Assembly (NCBI RefSeq): GCF_004116265.1
Contig: NZ_QOUX01000019.1
Coordinates: 1-58,987 of the forward strand
Direction: 5' to 3'
Length of the DNA: 58,987 bases
Source of the DNA: Anaerobacillus alkaliphilus
Lineage (GTDB): Bacteria; Bacillota; Bacilli; Bacillales; Anaerobacillaceae
Shown: positions 30,051-44,923 of the stretch, piece after piece
How the letters are laid out: each line of letters begins with the position of its first letter
Position numbering within the stretch: the first letter of the stretch is position 1
Notes under the pieces: generated by a model
The model's input: only the letters and a program-made list of their open reading frames with translations
Told to the model about the DNA's origin: nothing
The model's database searches: none
Position numbers and translations under genes: made by a program

Positions 30051-30971
30051 CTAGATTTTTTTAATGTAATGCAAAGCTTTACCCGCTCCTACCACTTTAA
30101 AATTATCCATGAGAATTCTTTGTATAATATACTTAGAACTTACTATCCTGCACCAGTCCCAAACAATATTCTTAGTAATTCTTACATCCGGAAACAAAAG
30201 AGCAAATTCTCCCACACTCCTCAACACACCACTTTCAACAGTCTCCTTAAAACCACACTTACCACAACTAAGCAAGTGAGCCTCCTTCATCCCACTGTAA
30301 AAAGAACCACAAGTTGGACATACGATCCCTTTCTTAATATCATCATACTGGTATTTAGGGACAAGGCTATATGGATTTTTACTGATATGCAAATCTAATA
30401 GTTTTTCAGCTAACTTGAAATGATTATTATTAAGCTTTAGTGAGGAGTTAAGTTTGAAATCATAGATATGTCGATTGATTTGTGTAGGGTAAATAATGGG
30501 TTGATGGATAGGGGAATTATATAAATGAAATTCAGGGTTAACAAAAATGAGGTGACTATCGATGGTGCAATTAAAACCAATTTGCTTTAGTAAGCGTCGT
30601 AAGGAGGAATCGCTTCGCTTTAATTGAAGCAGCGGGTCTTTAATTTCAGTCTTACCAAGAGTAAACCACCTGTCACTCTCAAAATAATAATCTCCTTCAA
30701 AGTTTTTAACTTCATATATATATACTTTCTCAGGAGCTATCAAGACTTTATCAAGTTGAAATAAGGAATTATTAATTTCGAGTAAGAGGTCGTTAAGAAT
30801 AAGACAATTACTCCTCTGGTGATCAATCATATGATCAAAAGCTAGTTCACCTTCGTAACCTTTCTCCAAGTTAAAATAATGTTGCTTATCTTTCTCTGAA
30901 AGCTCCATACGTAAATACAGCTGGCGAAACAAAAGTAACTCTTCACTTTCACAACGTTCTTTAATAACCAT
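30051..30971 (-). CDS. NERD-domain (nuclease-related) protein with zinc ribbon
   Basis: A 306-aa protein on the opposite strand to all neighbours. The N-terminal half has the NERD layout: EGELAFDH near 41-48, then VYIYEVKNFEGDYYF with the EVKN core at 87-90. The C-terminal part has a zinc ribbon of Cys218, Cys221, Cys236 and Cys239. NERD proteins are predicted nucleases whose cellular role is mostly unknown. ATG 30971 lies 9 bases after GAGAGG; TTG 30980 would touch that SD. Its 3' end faces the 52-bp array and tuf. It splits the str and S10 groups, so it was probably inserted. Confidence 0.85.
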   Translation of the reverse strand: MVIKERCESEELLLFRQLYLRMELSEKDKQHYFNLEKGYEGELAFDHMIDHQRSNCLILNDLLLEINNSLFQLDKVLIAPEKVYIYEVKNFEGDYYFESDRWFTLGKTEIKDPLLQLKRSDSSLRRLLKQIGFNCTIDSHLIFVNPEFHLYNSPIHQPIIYPTQINRHIYDFKLNSSLKLNNNHFKLAEKLLDLHISKNPYSLVPKYQYDDIKKGIVCPTCGSFYSGMKEAHLLSCGKCGFKETVESGVLRSVGEFALLFPDVRITKNIVWDWCRIVSSKYIIQRILMDNFKVVGAGKALHYIKKI

Positions 30972-31124
30972 ATACCACAACCTCTCTATTTAATATCCTA
31001 ATTTTACAACTAGCTAAACATATAAACAATCTATATTATATAGAAGGAAACAGAATTAACTTCCCGTTAAAGCTATTGGAAGAAATTATATTCTGCATAC
31101 ATGCATAAATTTTTCAGCCAAAGC

Positions 31125-31153
31125 TTGCAAATAGTTTAACATGTATATATAAT
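31125..31153 (+). promoter_or_regulatory. S10 cluster promoter 1
   Basis: TTGCAA (31125-31130), 17-base spacer, TATAAT (31148-31153). The region 30972-31124 between the NERD gene and this promoter shows nothing else. Confidence 0.75.
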
Positions 31154-31186
31154 AGTAAAAGTGCGACCGGTACTTAAAGAAAACAC

Positions 31187-31215
31187 TTGCTTTCTTCTAG
31201 TATAATCTATATAAT
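31187..31215 (+). promoter_or_regulatory. S10 cluster promoter 2
   Basis: TTGCTT (31187-31192), 17-base spacer, TATAAT (31210-31215). It lies 62 bases after promoter 1, so the two form a tandem pair like rrn promoters. Confidence 0.75.
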
Positions 31216-31221
31216 AGATAA

Positions 31222-31656
<435 letters not shown>

Positions 31657-31723
31657 TAGTTAGACCAAACAAACACTTAATGGCAAAACAATTATAAATT
31701 ATATATATCAGGAGGTGTGACTC

Positions 31724-32353
31724 ATGACCAAAGGAATCTTAGGGAAAAAATTAGGAATGACTCAAGTATTCACTGAAAAAGGTGACGTGGTGCCAGTAAC
31801 TGTTATCGAAGCTACTCCAAACGTTGTCCTTCAAAAGAAATCAGTTGAATCAGACGGATACGTTGCGATCCAATTAGGATATGATGATGTGAAAGCATCG
31901 CGCGTAACGAAACCAGCAAAAGGTCATGCTGAAAAGGCCAATGCTAATCCTAAGCGCTACATGAAGGAAATTCGTGGCACTGACTTTGCTGCTTACGAAG
32001 TTGGTCAAGAAGTCAAAGTAGATACATTTAGTGAAGGTGACATCGTTGACGTAACAGGTGTTTCTAAAGGAAAAGGTTTCCAAGGATCTATCAAACGTCA
32101 TAACCAATCACGTGGACCAATGGCTCACGGATCGCGTTATCACCGTCGTCCTGGTTCGATGGGACCAGTTGCTCCAAACCGCGTATTCAAAGGTAAATTA
32201 TTACCTGGACGTATGGGTGGCGAACAAATCACTGTACAAAATTTAGAGATCGTTAAGGTAGATACAGAGCGTAACTTACTTTTAGTTAAAGGTAATGTTC
32301 CTGGAGCTAGAAAAGGCTATGTAACTATCAAGAGCGCTGTTAAAGCGAACTAA
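31724..32353 (+). CDS. rplC: 50S ribosomal protein L3
   Basis: Early-assembly protein reaching towards the peptidyl-transferase centre. The 209-aa protein starts [16 protein letters not shown] and includes the conserved [12 protein letters not shown] loop near 136-147. The SD AGGAGGTG is strong. rplD starts 26 bases later. Confidence 0.97.
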   Translation: MTKGILGKKLGMTQVFTEKGDVVPVTVIEATPNVVLQKKSVESDGYVAIQLGYDDVKASRVTKPAKGHAEKANANPKRYMKEIRGTDFAAYEVGQEVKVDTFSEGDIVDVTGVSKGKGFQGSIKRHNQSRGPMAHGSRYHRRPGSMGPVAPNRVFKGKLLPGRMGGEQITVQNLEIVKVDTERNLLLVKGNVPGARKGYVTIKSAVKAN

Positions 32354-32379
32354 TCGACAGAAAGAAAGGAGGATACCTC

Positions 32380-33003
32380 ATGCCGAAAGTTGCATTATTT
32401 AATCAAAACGGAACACAAGTTGGTGATATCGAATTATCAGAAGCTGTGTTCGGTATTGAGCCAAATCAAAATGTATTACACGATGCTGTTGTGATGCAGC
32501 AAGCTTCATTACGTCAAGGAACACATGATGTGAAAGGACGTTCAGAAGTACGTGGTGGCGGACGTAAACCGTGGCGTCAAAAAGGAACTGGTCGCGCAAG
32601 ACAAGGTTCTATCAGATCACCTCAATGGGTTGGTGGTGGAGTTGTATTCGGACCAACACCTCGTAGCTATAGCTACAAATTACCTAAAAAAGTACGTCGT
32701 TTAGCGATTAAATCAGCTTTAGCTTCAAAGGTACAGGCTGCAGAAATCGTAGTACTTGAAGGTTTAACATTAGAAACACCGAAAACAAAAGATATGGTGG
32801 CAATCTTAAATAATTTATCAGTTGATCGTAAAGCGTTAGTAGTTACTGGTGACTACAATGATAACGTTGCGTTATCAGCTCGTAATATCCCTGGAGTTAC
32901 ATTTGTAACTGCTGAAGGTATCAACGTGCTTGACGTATTAAAACACGACAAACTAGTTATTACTAAAGATGCTGTTCAAAAGGTAGAGGAGGTGCTAGCG
33001 TAA
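32380..33003 (+). CDS. rplD: 50S ribosomal protein L4
   Basis: Large-subunit protein whose extended loop lines the exit tunnel ([20 protein letters not shown] region near 47-66, where macrolide-resistance changes can occur; none is evident). The length is 207 aa. It overlaps rplW by one base (TAATG), so translation is probably coupled. In E. coli L4 represses the S10 operon; Bacillus control differs. Confidence 0.97.
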   Translation: MPKVALFNQNGTQVGDIELSEAVFGIEPNQNVLHDAVVMQQASLRQGTHDVKGRSEVRGGGRKPWRQKGTGRARQGSIRSPQWVGGGVVFGPTPRSYSYKLPKKVRRLAIKSALASKVQAAEIVVLEGLTLETPKTKDMVAILNNLSVDRKALVVTGDYNDNVALSARNIPGVTFVTAEGINVLDVLKHDKLVITKDAVQKVEEVLA

Positions 33004-33293
33004 TGGAAAACGCTCGTGATATCATTAAGCGCCCCGTAATTACAGAACGTTCAACTGACCTTATGTCAGAAAAGAAATATACTTTTGAAGTAGATGTTCG
33101 TGCTAACAAAACTCAAGTCAAAGATGCGATCGAGGAAATCTTTGGAGTGAAAGTAGCTAACGTAAACACGATGAATTACAAAGGGAAGTTCAAGAGATTT
33201 GGACGTCACTCAGGTTACACGCCTCGTCGTAAAAAAGCTATCGTTACGTTAACTGCTGAGAGTAAAGAATTAGAATTCTTTGAAGGTGTTTAA
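33003..33293 (+). CDS. rplW: 50S ribosomal protein L23
   Basis: Protein at the exit tunnel, docking site for trigger factor and SRP. The 96-aa protein begins [18 protein letters not shown] after the first three residues and has the usual length. An SD GAGGAGGTG lies inside the end of rplD. Confidence 0.96.
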   Translation: MENARDIIKRPVITERSTDLMSEKKYTFEVDVRANKTQVKDAIEEIFGVKVANVNTMNYKGKFKRFGRHSGYTPRRKKAIVTLTAESKELEFFEGV

Positions 33294-33319
33294 GTTTTAA
33301 GTGAAGGAGGGAAATAACA

Positions 33320-34150
33320 ATGCCGATTAAAAAGTATAAACCGACCAGTGCCGGTCGTCGTGGTATGACTGGATTAGACTTCCAAGAGATCACAACTGAC
33401 AAGCCGGAAAAATCATTACTAGCGCCGCTTCATAGAAAAGGCGGACGTAATAACCAAGGTAAATTGACTGTACGTCATCAAGGTGGCGGACACAAACGTC
33501 AATACCGTGTAATTGACTTTAAACGTAATAAAGATGGAATTCCAGGACGCGTTGCTACGATCGAATACGATCCAAACCGTACTGCTAACATCGCTCTAAT
33601 CAACTATGTTGATGGTGAGAAGCGTTACATCTTAGCGCCAAAAGGACTTAAAGTTGGTATGGAAGTTATGAGTGGTTCAACTGCTGATATTAAAGTAGGT
33701 AACTCACTACCATTAATCAACATTCCAGTTGGTACTGTTATTCATAACATTGAGTTAAAGCCAGGTAAAGGTGGGCAATTAGTTCGTTCTGCTGGTACTG
33801 AAGCTCAATTACTAGGTAAAGAGGGAGACTACGTATTAGTTCGCTTAAACTCTGGTGAAACACGTATGATCTTATCTAACTGCCGTGCTACTGTAGGGCA
33901 AGTTGGTAACTTAGAGCATGAACTTGTAAACATTGGTAAAGCAGGTCGTTCTCGTTGGTTAGGTATTAGACCTACTGTTCGTGGATCTGTAATGAACCCT
34001 AACGATCACCCACACGGTGGTGGTGAAGGTCGTTCGCCTATCGGACGTAAATCACCAATGTCTCCATGGGGTAAACCAACTCTTGGATACAAAACTCGTA
34101 AGAAAAACAAACACTCTGACAAGTACATTGTACGTCGTCGTAAAAAATAA
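33320..34150 (+). CDS. rplB: 50S ribosomal protein L2
   Basis: Universally conserved large-subunit protein needed for subunit joining and peptidyl transfer. The 276-aa protein has the central RNA-binding core and the C-terminal [19 protein letters not shown] segment containing the functionally important His near residue 230. GAAGGAGGG precedes ATG 33320. Confidence 0.98.
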   Translation: MPIKKYKPTSAGRRGMTGLDFQEITTDKPEKSLLAPLHRKGGRNNQGKLTVRHQGGGHKRQYRVIDFKRNKDGIPGRVATIEYDPNRTANIALINYVDGEKRYILAPKGLKVGMEVMSGSTADIKVGNSLPLINIPVGTVIHNIELKPGKGGQLVRSAGTEAQLLGKEGDYVLVRLNSGETRMILSNCRATVGQVGNLEHELVNIGKAGRSRWLGIRPTVRGSVMNPNDHPHGGGEGRSPIGRKSPMSPWGKPTLGYKTRKKNKHSDKYIVRRRKK

Positions 34151-34207
34151 CGGGATTGCACTACGGTTCAAAAGAGCCGTAGCACAGTCGCGAAGGGAGG
34201 CACACTC

Positions 34208-34486
34208 ATGGGTCGTAGCTTAAAAAAGGGACCTTTTGTCGATGATCACTTGATGAAAAAAGTTGTTGAATTAAACGAAAAAGACGAGAAGAAAGTTATT
34301 AAGTCTTGGTCACGTCGTTCAACAATCTTCCCAGATTTTATTGGTCACACTATTGCTGTTTATGATGGACGCAAGCATGTACCAGTATATGTTACTGAAG
34401 ATATGGTAGGTCATAAGTTAGGTGAATTTGCACCGACAAGAACTTATAAAGGCCATGCTGCTGATGATAAGAAAACAAGACGTTAA
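34208..34486 (+). CDS. rpsS: 30S ribosomal protein S19
   Basis: Small-subunit head protein contacting S13 and the A-site finger. The 92-aa protein starts [18 protein letters not shown]. The SD GGGAGG is placed 8 bases before ATG 34208. rplV follows 20 bases later. Confidence 0.97.
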   Translation: MGRSLKKGPFVDDHLMKKVVELNEKDEKKVIKSWSRRSTIFPDFIGHTIAVYDGRKHVPVYVTEDMVGHKLGEFAPTRTYKGHAADDKKTRR

Positions 34487-34506
34487 GATGAGAGGAGGTA
34501 CTAAAT

Positions 34507-34848
34507 ATGCAAGCGAAAGCAGTTGCTAAACAAGTGCGTATTGCTGCTCGTAAAGTACGTCTAGTTGTAGACTTAATTCGGGGCAAGCAAGTTGGTGAAG
34601 CTGTAGCAATCCTACGCCATACACCTAAAGCAGCTTCTCCAGTTGTAGAAAAGCTGTTAAACTCTGCAATTGCAAATGCAGAACACAACTATGAAATGGA
34701 CGTTAACAATTTGGTAGTTAGTGAAGTATTTGTCGATGAGGGAGCTACTTTAAAAAGATTCCGTCCTCGTGCTATGGGACGCGCTAGTAGAATTAACAAA
34801 CGTACTAGCCATATTACTATCGTTGTATCAGAAAAGAAGGAGGGATAA
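34507..34848 (+). CDS. rplV: 50S ribosomal protein L22
   Basis: Protein with a long hairpin lining the exit tunnel. The 113-aa protein starts [20 protein letters not shown] and contains the tunnel-loop region [18 protein letters not shown]; no insertion or deletion suggestive of macrolide resistance is seen. Confidence 0.97.
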   Translation: MQAKAVAKQVRIAARKVRLVVDLIRGKQVGEAVAILRHTPKAASPVVEKLLNSAIANAEHNYEMDVNNLVVSEVFVDEGATLKRFRPRAMGRASRINKRTSHITIVVSEKKEG

Positions 34849-34851
34849 AGC

Positions 34852-36141
<1,290 letters not shown>

Positions 36142-36161
36142 TTTGAAAGGAGGTTTGCGCA

Positions 36162-36425
36162 ATGACTGAGCGTAACCAACGTAAGGAATACACTGGAAAA
36201 GTTATATCTGACAAAATGGATAAAACGATCACAGTTGTAGTAGAAACTTACAAAACTGATAAGTTGTACGGCAAACGTGTTAAGTATTCAAAGAAGTATA
36301 AAGCTCATGATGAAAACAATTCTGCAAAAGTTGGCGATATCGTAAAAATTATGGAAACTCGACCTTTATCAAAAGATAAGCGTTTCCGTTTAGTTTCTAT
36401 CGTTCAAGAAGCAGTAATTATCTAA
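36162..36425 (+). CDS. rpsQ: 30S ribosomal protein S17
   Basis: Early-assembly protein of the 16S 5' domain with an OB fold. The 87-aa protein contains the signature [26 protein letters not shown] precedes ATG 36162. Confidence 0.96.
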   Translation: MTERNQRKEYTGKVISDKMDKTITVVVETYKTDKLYGKRVKYSKKYKAHDENNSAKVGDIVKIMETRPLSKDKRFRLVSIVQEAVII

Positions 36426-36462
36426 TAAATAAAGATCTTGTATTGTTTCCGAAGGGAGGTAA

Positions 36463-36837
<375 letters not shown>

Positions 36838-36884
36838 TCTCGTGAACGGACGAATTAGAAATTGCCTTTTAAGGAGGTGCGATT

Positions 36885-37211
36885 ATGTCAACACCTAGAA
36901 TGCATGTTAAAAAGGGTGACACTGTAAAAGTGATCTCTGGTAAGGATAAAGGAAAGCAAGGCGTTATTTTAGAAGCTTACCCAAGCAAAGGGCGTGTACT
37001 TGTTGAAGGAATTAACATGGTTAAAAAACATGCGAAACCATCTCAAGCTAACCCACAAGGCGGTATCATTAACATGGAAGCGCCAATTGCTTCATCTAAC
37101 GTTATGCCACTTGATCCGAAAACAGGTGAACCTACACGTGTAGGATATACAGAAGTGAACGGTAAAAAAGTACGTATTGCAAAAAAATCTGGCGAAGCAT
37201 TAGATAAGTAG
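36885..37211 (+). CDS. rplX: 50S ribosomal protein L24
   Basis: Assembly-initiating protein with a KOW domain ([19 protein letters not shown]). The 108-aa form carries about five extra N-terminal residues (STPR) before the Met where B. subtilis L24 begins; ATG 36885 is kept because AAGGAGGTG lies 6 bases upstream. Confidence 0.95.
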   Translation: MSTPRMHVKKGDTVKVISGKDKGKQGVILEAYPSKGRVLVEGINMVKKHAKPSQANPQGGIINMEAPIASSNVMPLDPKTGEPTRVGYTEVNGKKVRIAKKSGEALDK

Positions 37212-37236
37212 TCAGGTCTGAAAGGAGGTCAACCAC

Positions 37237-37776
37237 ATGAATCGTTTAAAAGAGAGGTACCAAAACGAGATCGTCCCTTCTCTAGTTGAGAAATTCAACT
37301 ACAGTTCAGTAATGGCTGTTCCGAAGGTAGAAAAGATCGTTGTAAACATGGGTGTTGGAGACGCAGTTTCTAACGCAAAAGCTTTAGATAAAGCTGTTGA
37401 AGAATTAACTCAAATTACTGGTCAAAAGCCACTTATCACGAAAGCGAAGAAATCAATCGCTGGTTTCAAACTTCGTGAAGGTATGCCAATCGGTGCGAAG
37501 GTAACACTTCGTGGTGAGCGCATGTATGAGTTTCTAGATAAATTAATCTCAGTTTCTCTTCCACGTGTACGTGACTTCCGCGGAATCTCTAAAAAATCAT
37601 TTGATGGTCGTGGGAACTACACTTTAGGTGTTAAAGAACAATTAATCTTCCCAGAGATCGATTATGATAAAGTTGATAAAGCCCGTGGTATGGATATCGT
37701 TGTAGTAACTACTGCAAACACAGACGAGGAAGCTCGTGAACTATTAACATTAATGGGTATGCCATTTCAAAAATAG
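37237..37776 (+). CDS. rplE: 50S ribosomal protein L5
   Basis: 5S rRNA-binding protein of the central protuberance. The 179-aa protein starts [20 protein letters not shown] and has the usual length. AAAGGAGGT lies 7 bases upstream. Confidence 0.97.
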   Translation: MNRLKERYQNEIVPSLVEKFNYSSVMAVPKVEKIVVNMGVGDAVSNAKALDKAVEELTQITGQKPLITKAKKSIAGFKLREGMPIGAKVTLRGERMYEFLDKLISVSLPRVRDFRGISKKSFDGRGNYTLGVKEQLIFPEIDYDKVDKARGMDIVVVTTANTDEEARELLTLMGMPFQK

Positions 37777-37783
37777 TCGGTAA

Positions 37784-37993
<210 letters not shown>

Positions 37994-38021
37994 TTTCCAA
38001 GTACGGAAGGAGGTAAAACAG

Positions 38022-38420
38022 ATGGTCATGACAGATCCTATTGCAGATATGCTTACTAGAATTCGTAATGCGAACACTGTTCGTCACGAAAAGCTAGAAC
38101 TACCTGCATCAAAGTTAAAAAAGGAAGTCGCAGAAATCCTTAAACGTGAAGGTTTCGTACGCGATGTTGAATATATTGAAGATAGCAAACAAGGTATTAT
38201 TCGCATTTTCTTAAAATACGGTTCGAACAACGAACGTGTAATCTCAGGACTTAAGCGTATTAGTAAGCCAGGCTTACGCGTTTATGCTAAAGCTACTGAA
38301 GTACCTCGTGTTCTTGGTGGTTTAGGAATTGCGATCGTATCTACTTCTAACGGAATTCTTACAGACAAAGAAGCTCGTCAACAACAAATCGGCGGAGAAA
38401 TCTTAGCTTACGTTTGGTAA
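38022..38420 (+). CDS. rpsH: 30S ribosomal protein S8
   Basis: Central-domain 16S rRNA-binding protein; in E. coli it represses the spc operon. The 132-aa protein starts [18 protein letters not shown], identical in layout to B. subtilis S8. ATG 38028 is a possible second start. Confidence 0.97.
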   Translation: MVMTDPIADMLTRIRNANTVRHEKLELPASKLKKEVAEILKREGFVRDVEYIEDSKQGIIRIFLKYGSNNERVISGLKRISKPGLRVYAKATEVPRVLGGLGIAIVSTSNGILTDKEARQQQIGGEILAYVW

Positions 38421-38450
38421 GAACATAGAAAAGAAACGGAGGTGTATCGG

Positions 38451-38990
38451 ATGTCTCGTATTGGTAATAAGCCAGTAGTTATTCCTGCTGGAGTTACAAT
38501 TACATTAAACAACAATACTATTACTGTAAAAGGACCTAAGGGTGAGCTTTCTCGCGAACTTCATACTGACATGATCGTTAAAGTTGAAGAGAATACTCTA
38601 ACTGTTGAGCGTCCTTCAGATAATAAACTACACCGCTCGTTACACGGTACTACTCGTAGTATCATCAGCAACATGGTTGAAGGTGTAACGAATGGTTATG
38701 AGAAAAAATTAGAATTAATCGGTGTTGGTTACCGTGCTTCTAAGCAAGGAACTAAACTTGTTCTTAACGTTGGGTACTCTCACCCTGTAGAAATCGAGCC
38801 AGAAGCTGGTCTTGAAGTTGAAGTACCTGCAAATACGAAAATCACTGTTAAAGGTATTGATAAAGAACGTGTTGGTGCTTTAGCATCTAATATCCGTGCT
38901 GTACGTTCTCCTGAGCCATACAAAGGTAAAGGAATTCGTTATGAAGGTGAATTTGTTCGTCGTAAAGAAGGAAAAACTGGTAAGAAATAA
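38451..38990 (+). CDS. rplF: 50S ribosomal protein L6
   Basis: Protein near the factor-binding site and sarcin-ricin loop. The 179-aa protein starts [20 protein letters not shown] 38451 follows ACGGAGGTG; the frame from 38442 would begin inside the SD. Confidence 0.97.
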   Translation: MSRIGNKPVVIPAGVTITLNNNTITVKGPKGELSRELHTDMIVKVEENTLTVERPSDNKLHRSLHGTTRSIISNMVEGVTNGYEKKLELIGVGYRASKQGTKLVLNVGYSHPVEIEPEAGLEVEVPANTKITVKGIDKERVGALASNIRAVRSPEPYKGKGIRYEGEFVRRKEGKTGKK

Positions 38991-39021
38991 GCGATAAGAT
39001 AACGGAAAGGACTGACGTTCA

Positions 39022-39384
39022 ATGATTACGAAGCCAAGCAAAAATCTGGCACGTAAGAAGAGACATGCACATGTTCGTCGTACAATCACTGGAACTGCAA
39101 CGCGTCCTCGTTTAAATGTATTCCGTTCTTCTAAGCACATCTATGCACAACTAATTGATGATGTTGCAGGTGTAACTGTTGCTAGCGCAAACAGCTTAGA
39201 CAAAGAACTTAATCTTGAAAACGGCGGAACGATTGAAGCAGCTAAAGCTGTTGGTGAACTTGTAGCTAAACGTGCTATAGAAAAAGGATTTGAAGTAATT
39301 GTATTTGACCGTGGAGGTTACTTATACCACGGACGTGTTAAAGAATTAGCAGACGCAGCCAGAGCAGCTGGATTGCAATTCTAA
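39022..39384 (+). CDS. rplR: 50S ribosomal protein L18
   Basis: 5S rRNA-binding protein of the central protuberance. The 120-aa protein starts [20 protein letters not shown] and ends in the typical [12 protein letters not shown]. The SD (GGAAAGGACTG) is a little weaker than those of its neighbours. Confidence 0.96.
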   Translation: MITKPSKNLARKKRHAHVRRTITGTATRPRLNVFRSSKHIYAQLIDDVAGVTVASANSLDKELNLENGGTIEAAKAVGELVAKRAIEKGFEVIVFDRGGYLYHGRVKELADAARAAGLQF

Positions 39385-39404
39385 AGAACAAAGGAGGGAA
39401 AATA

Positions 39405-39902
39405 ATGCGCATTGACCCAAATACTTTGGAACTAGAAGAAAAAGTAGTAGCGGTCAACCGTGTAGCAAAAGTAGTTAAAGGTGGACGTCGTTTCCGCTTT
39501 GCTGCACTGGTTGTTGTTGGAGATAAAAACGGTCACGTAGGTATGGGCATGGGTAAAGCTCAAGAAGTACCTGAGGCTATTCGTAAAGCAGTTGAAGACG
39601 CAAAGAAAAATTTAGTTGCTGTGCCAATCGTTGGTACAACAATTCCACATCAAATTATCGGACACTTCGGAGCTGGAAATGTATTCTTGAAGCCTGCAAG
39701 TGAAGGTACTGGAGTAATCGCTGGTGGACCAGTTCGTGCGGTTCTTGAACTTGCTGGTGTAGGTGACATCTTATCTAAGTCTTTAGGTTCAAACAACCCA
39801 ATCAACATGGTTCGTGCAACGATCACTGGACTTAAAAACTTAAAAAGAGCTGAAGATGTTGCGAAATTACGCGGTAAATCCGTAGAAGAACTTTTAGGAT
39901 AA
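39405..39902 (+). CDS. rpsE: 30S ribosomal protein S5
   Basis: Protein of the mRNA entry site affecting accuracy; spectinomycin-resistance changes map in its N-terminal loop ([18 protein letters not shown]), which looks wild type here. The length is 165 aa. AAGGAGGG precedes ATG 39405. Confidence 0.97.
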   Translation: MRIDPNTLELEEKVVAVNRVAKVVKGGRRFRFAALVVVGDKNGHVGMGMGKAQEVPEAIRKAVEDAKKNLVAVPIVGTTIPHQIIGHFGAGNVFLKPASEGTGVIAGGPVRAVLELAGVGDILSKSLGSNNPINMVRATITGLKNLKRAEDVAKLRGKSVEELLG

Positions 39903-39915
39903 GGAGGGAATGTAA

Positions 39916-40104
39916 ATGGCTAAGAAATTAGAAATTACCCTCACTAGAAGCTTAATTGGTCGCCCTGAGGATCAACGTGTGACTGTTAACACTTTAGGTT
40001 TACGTAAAATGCATCAAACTGTAGTACAACAAGATAATGCTGCTATTCGCGGTATGGTTAACAAAGTATCTCACTTAGTTACTGTTAAAGAAATAGAAGC
40101 TTAA
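39916..40104 (+). CDS. rpmD: 50S ribosomal protein L30
   Basis: Small 62-aa large-subunit protein ([19 protein letters not shown]), the short bacterial form. It starts 13 bases after rpsE behind AAGGAGGG, whose first bases come from the rpsE stop codon. Confidence 0.95.
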   Translation: MAKKLEITLTRSLIGRPEDQRVTVNTLGLRKMHQTVVQQDNAAIRGMVNKVSHLVTVKEIEA

Positions 40105-40129
40105 TTTTTAGATTGAGGAGGTGCCCAAC

Positions 40130-40570
40130 ATGAAACTTCACGAACTTAAACCTGCTGAAGGTTCTCGTAAGGAGCGTAATCGTGTAGGACGTGGTATTGG
40201 TTCTGGTAACGGAAAAACTGCTGGACGTGGACATAAAGGACAAAACTCTCGTTCTGGTGGTGGAGTAAGACCAGGATTTGAGGGTGGTCAAAACCCATTA
40301 TACCGTCGTCTTCCTAAACGCGGATTTACAAACCCAACTCGAAAAGAATATGCGATCCTTAACCTTGATCAGCTAAACCGTTTCGAAGATGGTACAGAAG
40401 TAACTCCAGAGTTACTACTTGAAACAGGAACTGTAAGTAATGCAAAGGACGGAATTAAAATCCTCGGGAACGGTAAGCTTGAAGTGAAGCTTACAGTTAA
40501 GGCTAACAAATTCTCTGCTTCTGCAGTAGAAGCAATTGAAGCTGCTGGCGGAAAAACTGAGGTGATTTAA
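40130..40570 (+). CDS. rplO: 50S ribosomal protein L15
   Basis: Late-assembly large-subunit protein. The 146-aa protein has the Gly/Arg-rich N-terminus ([17 protein letters not shown]). ATG 40130 follows GAGGAGGTG; a GTG at 40121 lies in the SD. It overlaps secY by one base. Confidence 0.97.
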   Translation: MKLHELKPAEGSRKERNRVGRGIGSGNGKTAGRGHKGQNSRSGGGVRPGFEGGQNPLYRRLPKRGFTNPTRKEYAILNLDQLNRFEDGTEVTPELLLETGTVSNAKDGIKILGNGKLEVKLTVKANKFSASAVEAIEAAGGKTEVI

Positions 40571-41862
40571 TGTTTCAGACGATCTCCAATATTATGCGTG
40601 TGGGTGATTTGCGACGTAAAGTCTTTTTCACCCTGCTAATGCTCATTGTTTTTAGGATCGGCGCATTTATACCAGTACCTGGAGCTAATGCAGATGTGCT
40701 TAAGTTCCAAGATGCTATGAATGCATTTGGTTTTTTAAATACCTTTGGTGGTGGTGCCCTTGAGAATTTCTCGATTTTCGCAATGGGAATTATGCCATAC
40801 ATCACTGCATCCATCATTGTACAATTGTTACAAATGGATGTAGTACCAAAGTTTGCAGAATGGGCAAAACAAGGAGAGGCGGGAAGACGTAAATTAGCTC
40901 AGTTTACCCGCTATGGAACAATCGTACTAGGTTTTATACAAGCGATTGGAATGTCGATTGGATTTAATCGACTTGTTCCAGGGTTAATTCCAAATCCTAG
41001 TGTAGGAAAATATATTTTTATCGCATTGGTCTTAACAGCAGGAACAGCTTTCCTGATGTGGTTAGGTGAGCAAATTACTGCAAAAGGTGTAGGGAACGGT
41101 ATTTCGATCCTTATCTTTGGTGGTATTGCTGCTGGAATTCCTAATGCGGCAAACCAAGTATATGCAACAAGACTTCAGAATGCTGGAGATCAGTTATTTA
41201 TAAATATTGTAGTTGTCGTTTTACTATTACTAATTCTTTTGGCAATCGTTGTAGGAGTTATCTATGTGCAACAAGCACTAAGAAAAATCCCTGTTCAATA
41301 TGCGAAACGTTTAGTAGCAGGTAAACCTCAAGGTGGTGGGTCTACTCACTTACCATTGAAAGTAAACGCAGCTGGGGTAATTCCTGTAATTTTTGCAATG
41401 TCACTATTCATCTTTCCACCAACTGTGGCAGGATTTATGGGTGACACAAATACAGTAGCTAGATGGATTACCACATACTTTGATTTTTCTAATCCTTTTG
41501 GAATGGTTGCCTATGCAGCTTTAATTATTGGATTTACGTATTTCTATACGTTCATCCAAGTTAATCCTGAACAGATGGCTGAGAACCTCAAAAAGCAAGG
41601 CGGATATGTCCCTGGCATACGTCCTGGAAAAACAACGCAAGTTTACTTAACAAGAATTTTATATCGTTTAACATTCGTTGGCGCTATATTCTTAGCAGCA
41701 ATTTCACTCATTCCTATGTTATTCACTACGGCATTAAACCTACCTCAAGCTGTACAAATTGGTGGTACTGGATTGTTAATCGTTGTTGGTGTAGCATTAG
41801 ATACAATGAAGCAAATTGAAAGTCAGCTAATTAAACGACACTATAAAGGCTTTATTAAGTAA
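40570..41862 (+). CDS. secY: preprotein translocase subunit SecY
   Basis: Channel-forming subunit of the Sec translocon in the cytoplasmic membrane. The 430-aa protein has the ten hydrophobic segments expected, the plug region near 55-70 (FGFLNTFGGGALENFSIFA) and the cytoplasmic loop YVPGIRPGKTT. Translation is coupled to rplO by TAATG. A short GGGGA/TCCCC hairpin lies in the gap before adk. Confidence 0.97.
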   Translation: MFQTISNIMRVGDLRRKVFFTLLMLIVFRIGAFIPVPGANADVLKFQDAMNAFGFLNTFGGGALENFSIFAMGIMPYITASIIVQLLQMDVVPKFAEWAKQGEAGRRKLAQFTRYGTIVLGFIQAIGMSIGFNRLVPGLIPNPSVGKYIFIALVLTAGTAFLMWLGEQITAKGVGNGISILIFGGIAAGIPNAANQVYATRLQNAGDQLFINIVVVVLLLLILLAIVVGVIYVQQALRKIPVQYAKRLVAGKPQGGGSTHLPLKVNAAGVIPVIFAMSLFIFPPTVAGFMGDTNTVARWITTYFDFSNPFGMVAYAALIIGFTYFYTFIQVNPEQMAENLKKQGGYVPGIRPGKTTQVYLTRILYRLTFVGAIFLAAISLIPMLFTTALNLPQAVQIGGTGLLIVVGVALDTMKQIESQLIKRHYKGFIK

Positions 41863-41883
41863 TAGAGGGAATTGGGGAGTTAA

Positions 41884-43322
<1,439 letters not shown>

Positions 43323-43338
43323 GTGATGGTGATTAATT

Positions 43339-43644
43339 ATGATGGATCCTGGTTCGGTACCGCGTATTGGACAAATGGTGCGGATATTAAAAGGCAGAGA
43401 TGCTGGTGGTGTAGCATGTATAATTCAGCTTGAAGATCAACGGTTTGTATTGATTGCCGATGGTGACAAACGGAAGGTTGATCGTTCAAAGAAGAAAAAT
43501 GTAAATCACTTAGAATTATTTGACTTTATATCTCCAGAAGTAAAAAATAGTATTGAACAAACGGGTCGTGTAACCAATGCGAAATTGCGCTTTGCAATTT
43601 CCACTTTTATGAACGAAAACAATTTCCTGACGGAAGGAGAGTAA
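43339..43644 (+). CDS. KOW-domain RNA-binding protein (L14e-like)
   Basis: A 101-aa protein with an N-terminal KOW/SH3-like region ([21 protein letters not shown]) similar to ribosomal L14e/L19e-type proteins, then a basic stretch ([11 protein letters not shown]). Such a small protein lies between map and infA in many bacilli; its function is not known. ATG 43339 has only a modest SD; ATG 43342 is also possible. Confidence 0.85.
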   Translation: MMDPGSVPRIGQMVRILKGRDAGGVACIIQLEDQRFVLIADGDKRKVDRSKKKNVNHLELFDFISPEVKNSIEQTGRVTNAKLRFAISTFMNENNFLTEGE

Positions 43645-43648
43645 ATTC

Positions 43649-44019
<371 letters not shown>

Positions 44020-44040
44020 CAATAAGGAGGTGCGATATAA

Positions 44041-44406
44041 ATGGCACGTATTGCTGGTGTAGACATTCCTCGTGATAAGCGAGTGGTTGTGTCTTTAACA
44101 TACGTATATGGTATTGGTAGAACTAGATCTTCTCAGATCTTAGCTGCAGCTGGTGTTTCTGAAGATACTCGTGTACGTGATTTAACTGAAGAAGAATTAG
44201 GTAAAATTCGTGATATCGTTGATGGCTATAAAGTAGAAGGAGATCTTCGTCGTGAAATCTCTCTAAACATCAAACGTTTAATCGAGATTGGTTGTTTTCG
44301 TGGTGTGCGTCACCGCCGTGGATTACCTGTTCGTGGACAAAACACTAAAAACAATGCTCGTACACGTAAAGGACCTCGTCGTACTGTAGCAAACAAGAAG
44401 AAATAG
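44041..44406 (+). CDS. rpsM: 30S ribosomal protein S13
   Basis: Head protein forming intersubunit bridges and touching P-site tRNA. The 121-aa protein has the helix-turn region [20 protein letters not shown] and a basic C-terminal tail ([18 protein letters not shown]). AAGGAGGTG precedes ATG 44041. Confidence 0.97.
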   Translation: MARIAGVDIPRDKRVVVSLTYVYGIGRTRSSQILAAAGVSEDTRVRDLTEEELGKIRDIVDGYKVEGDLRREISLNIKRLIEIGCFRGVRHRRGLPVRGQNTKNNARTRKGPRRTVANKKK

Positions 44407-44424
44407 TAAAGGAGGTAGCATAGA

Positions 44425-44817
44425 ATGGCAAAAGGTAAAACAACTCGTCCTAAACGTCGCGCCCGTAAGAATGTTGAAACTGGTGTTGCTCACATCCGTT
44501 CAACGTTTAATAACACTATCGTGACAATCACTGACACACAAGGAAACGCAATTTCTTGGGCAAGTGCAGGTGGTTTAGGATTTAAAGGATCTCGTAAGTC
44601 AACTCCATTTGCAGCTCAAATGGCAGCAGAAACTGCTGGTAAAGCAGCTATGGAACATGGCATGAAAACAGTGGAAGTTTCTGTTAAAGGACCAGGCGCT
44701 GGTCGTGAAGCAGCTATCCGTTCATTACAAGCAGTAGGACTTGAAGTAAGCATGATCCGTGACGTTACTCCAGTTCCACATAATGGCTGCCGTCCACCAA
44801 AACGTCGTCGCGTGTAA
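44425..44817 (+). CDS. rpsK: 30S ribosomal protein S11
   Basis: Platform protein near the E site. The 130-aa protein contains [18 protein letters not shown] and ends [18 protein letters not shown], typical of the family. AAAGGAGGT precedes ATG 44425. Confidence 0.97.
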   Translation: MAKGKTTRPKRRARKNVETGVAHIRSTFNNTIVTITDTQGNAISWASAGGLGFKGSRKSTPFAAQMAAETAGKAAMEHGMKTVEVSVKGPGAGREAAIRSLQAVGLEVSMIRDVTPVPHNGCRPPKRRRV

Positions 44818-44923
44818 AAAAAGAAATCGAATAATTGTATAGATTTCCTTGAATTGTCAATAATGTGTAAGAAGTTATTTTTTAAGCTTAAATTAAAGTA
44901 CGGTTCTTACAAAGATTGACTCA

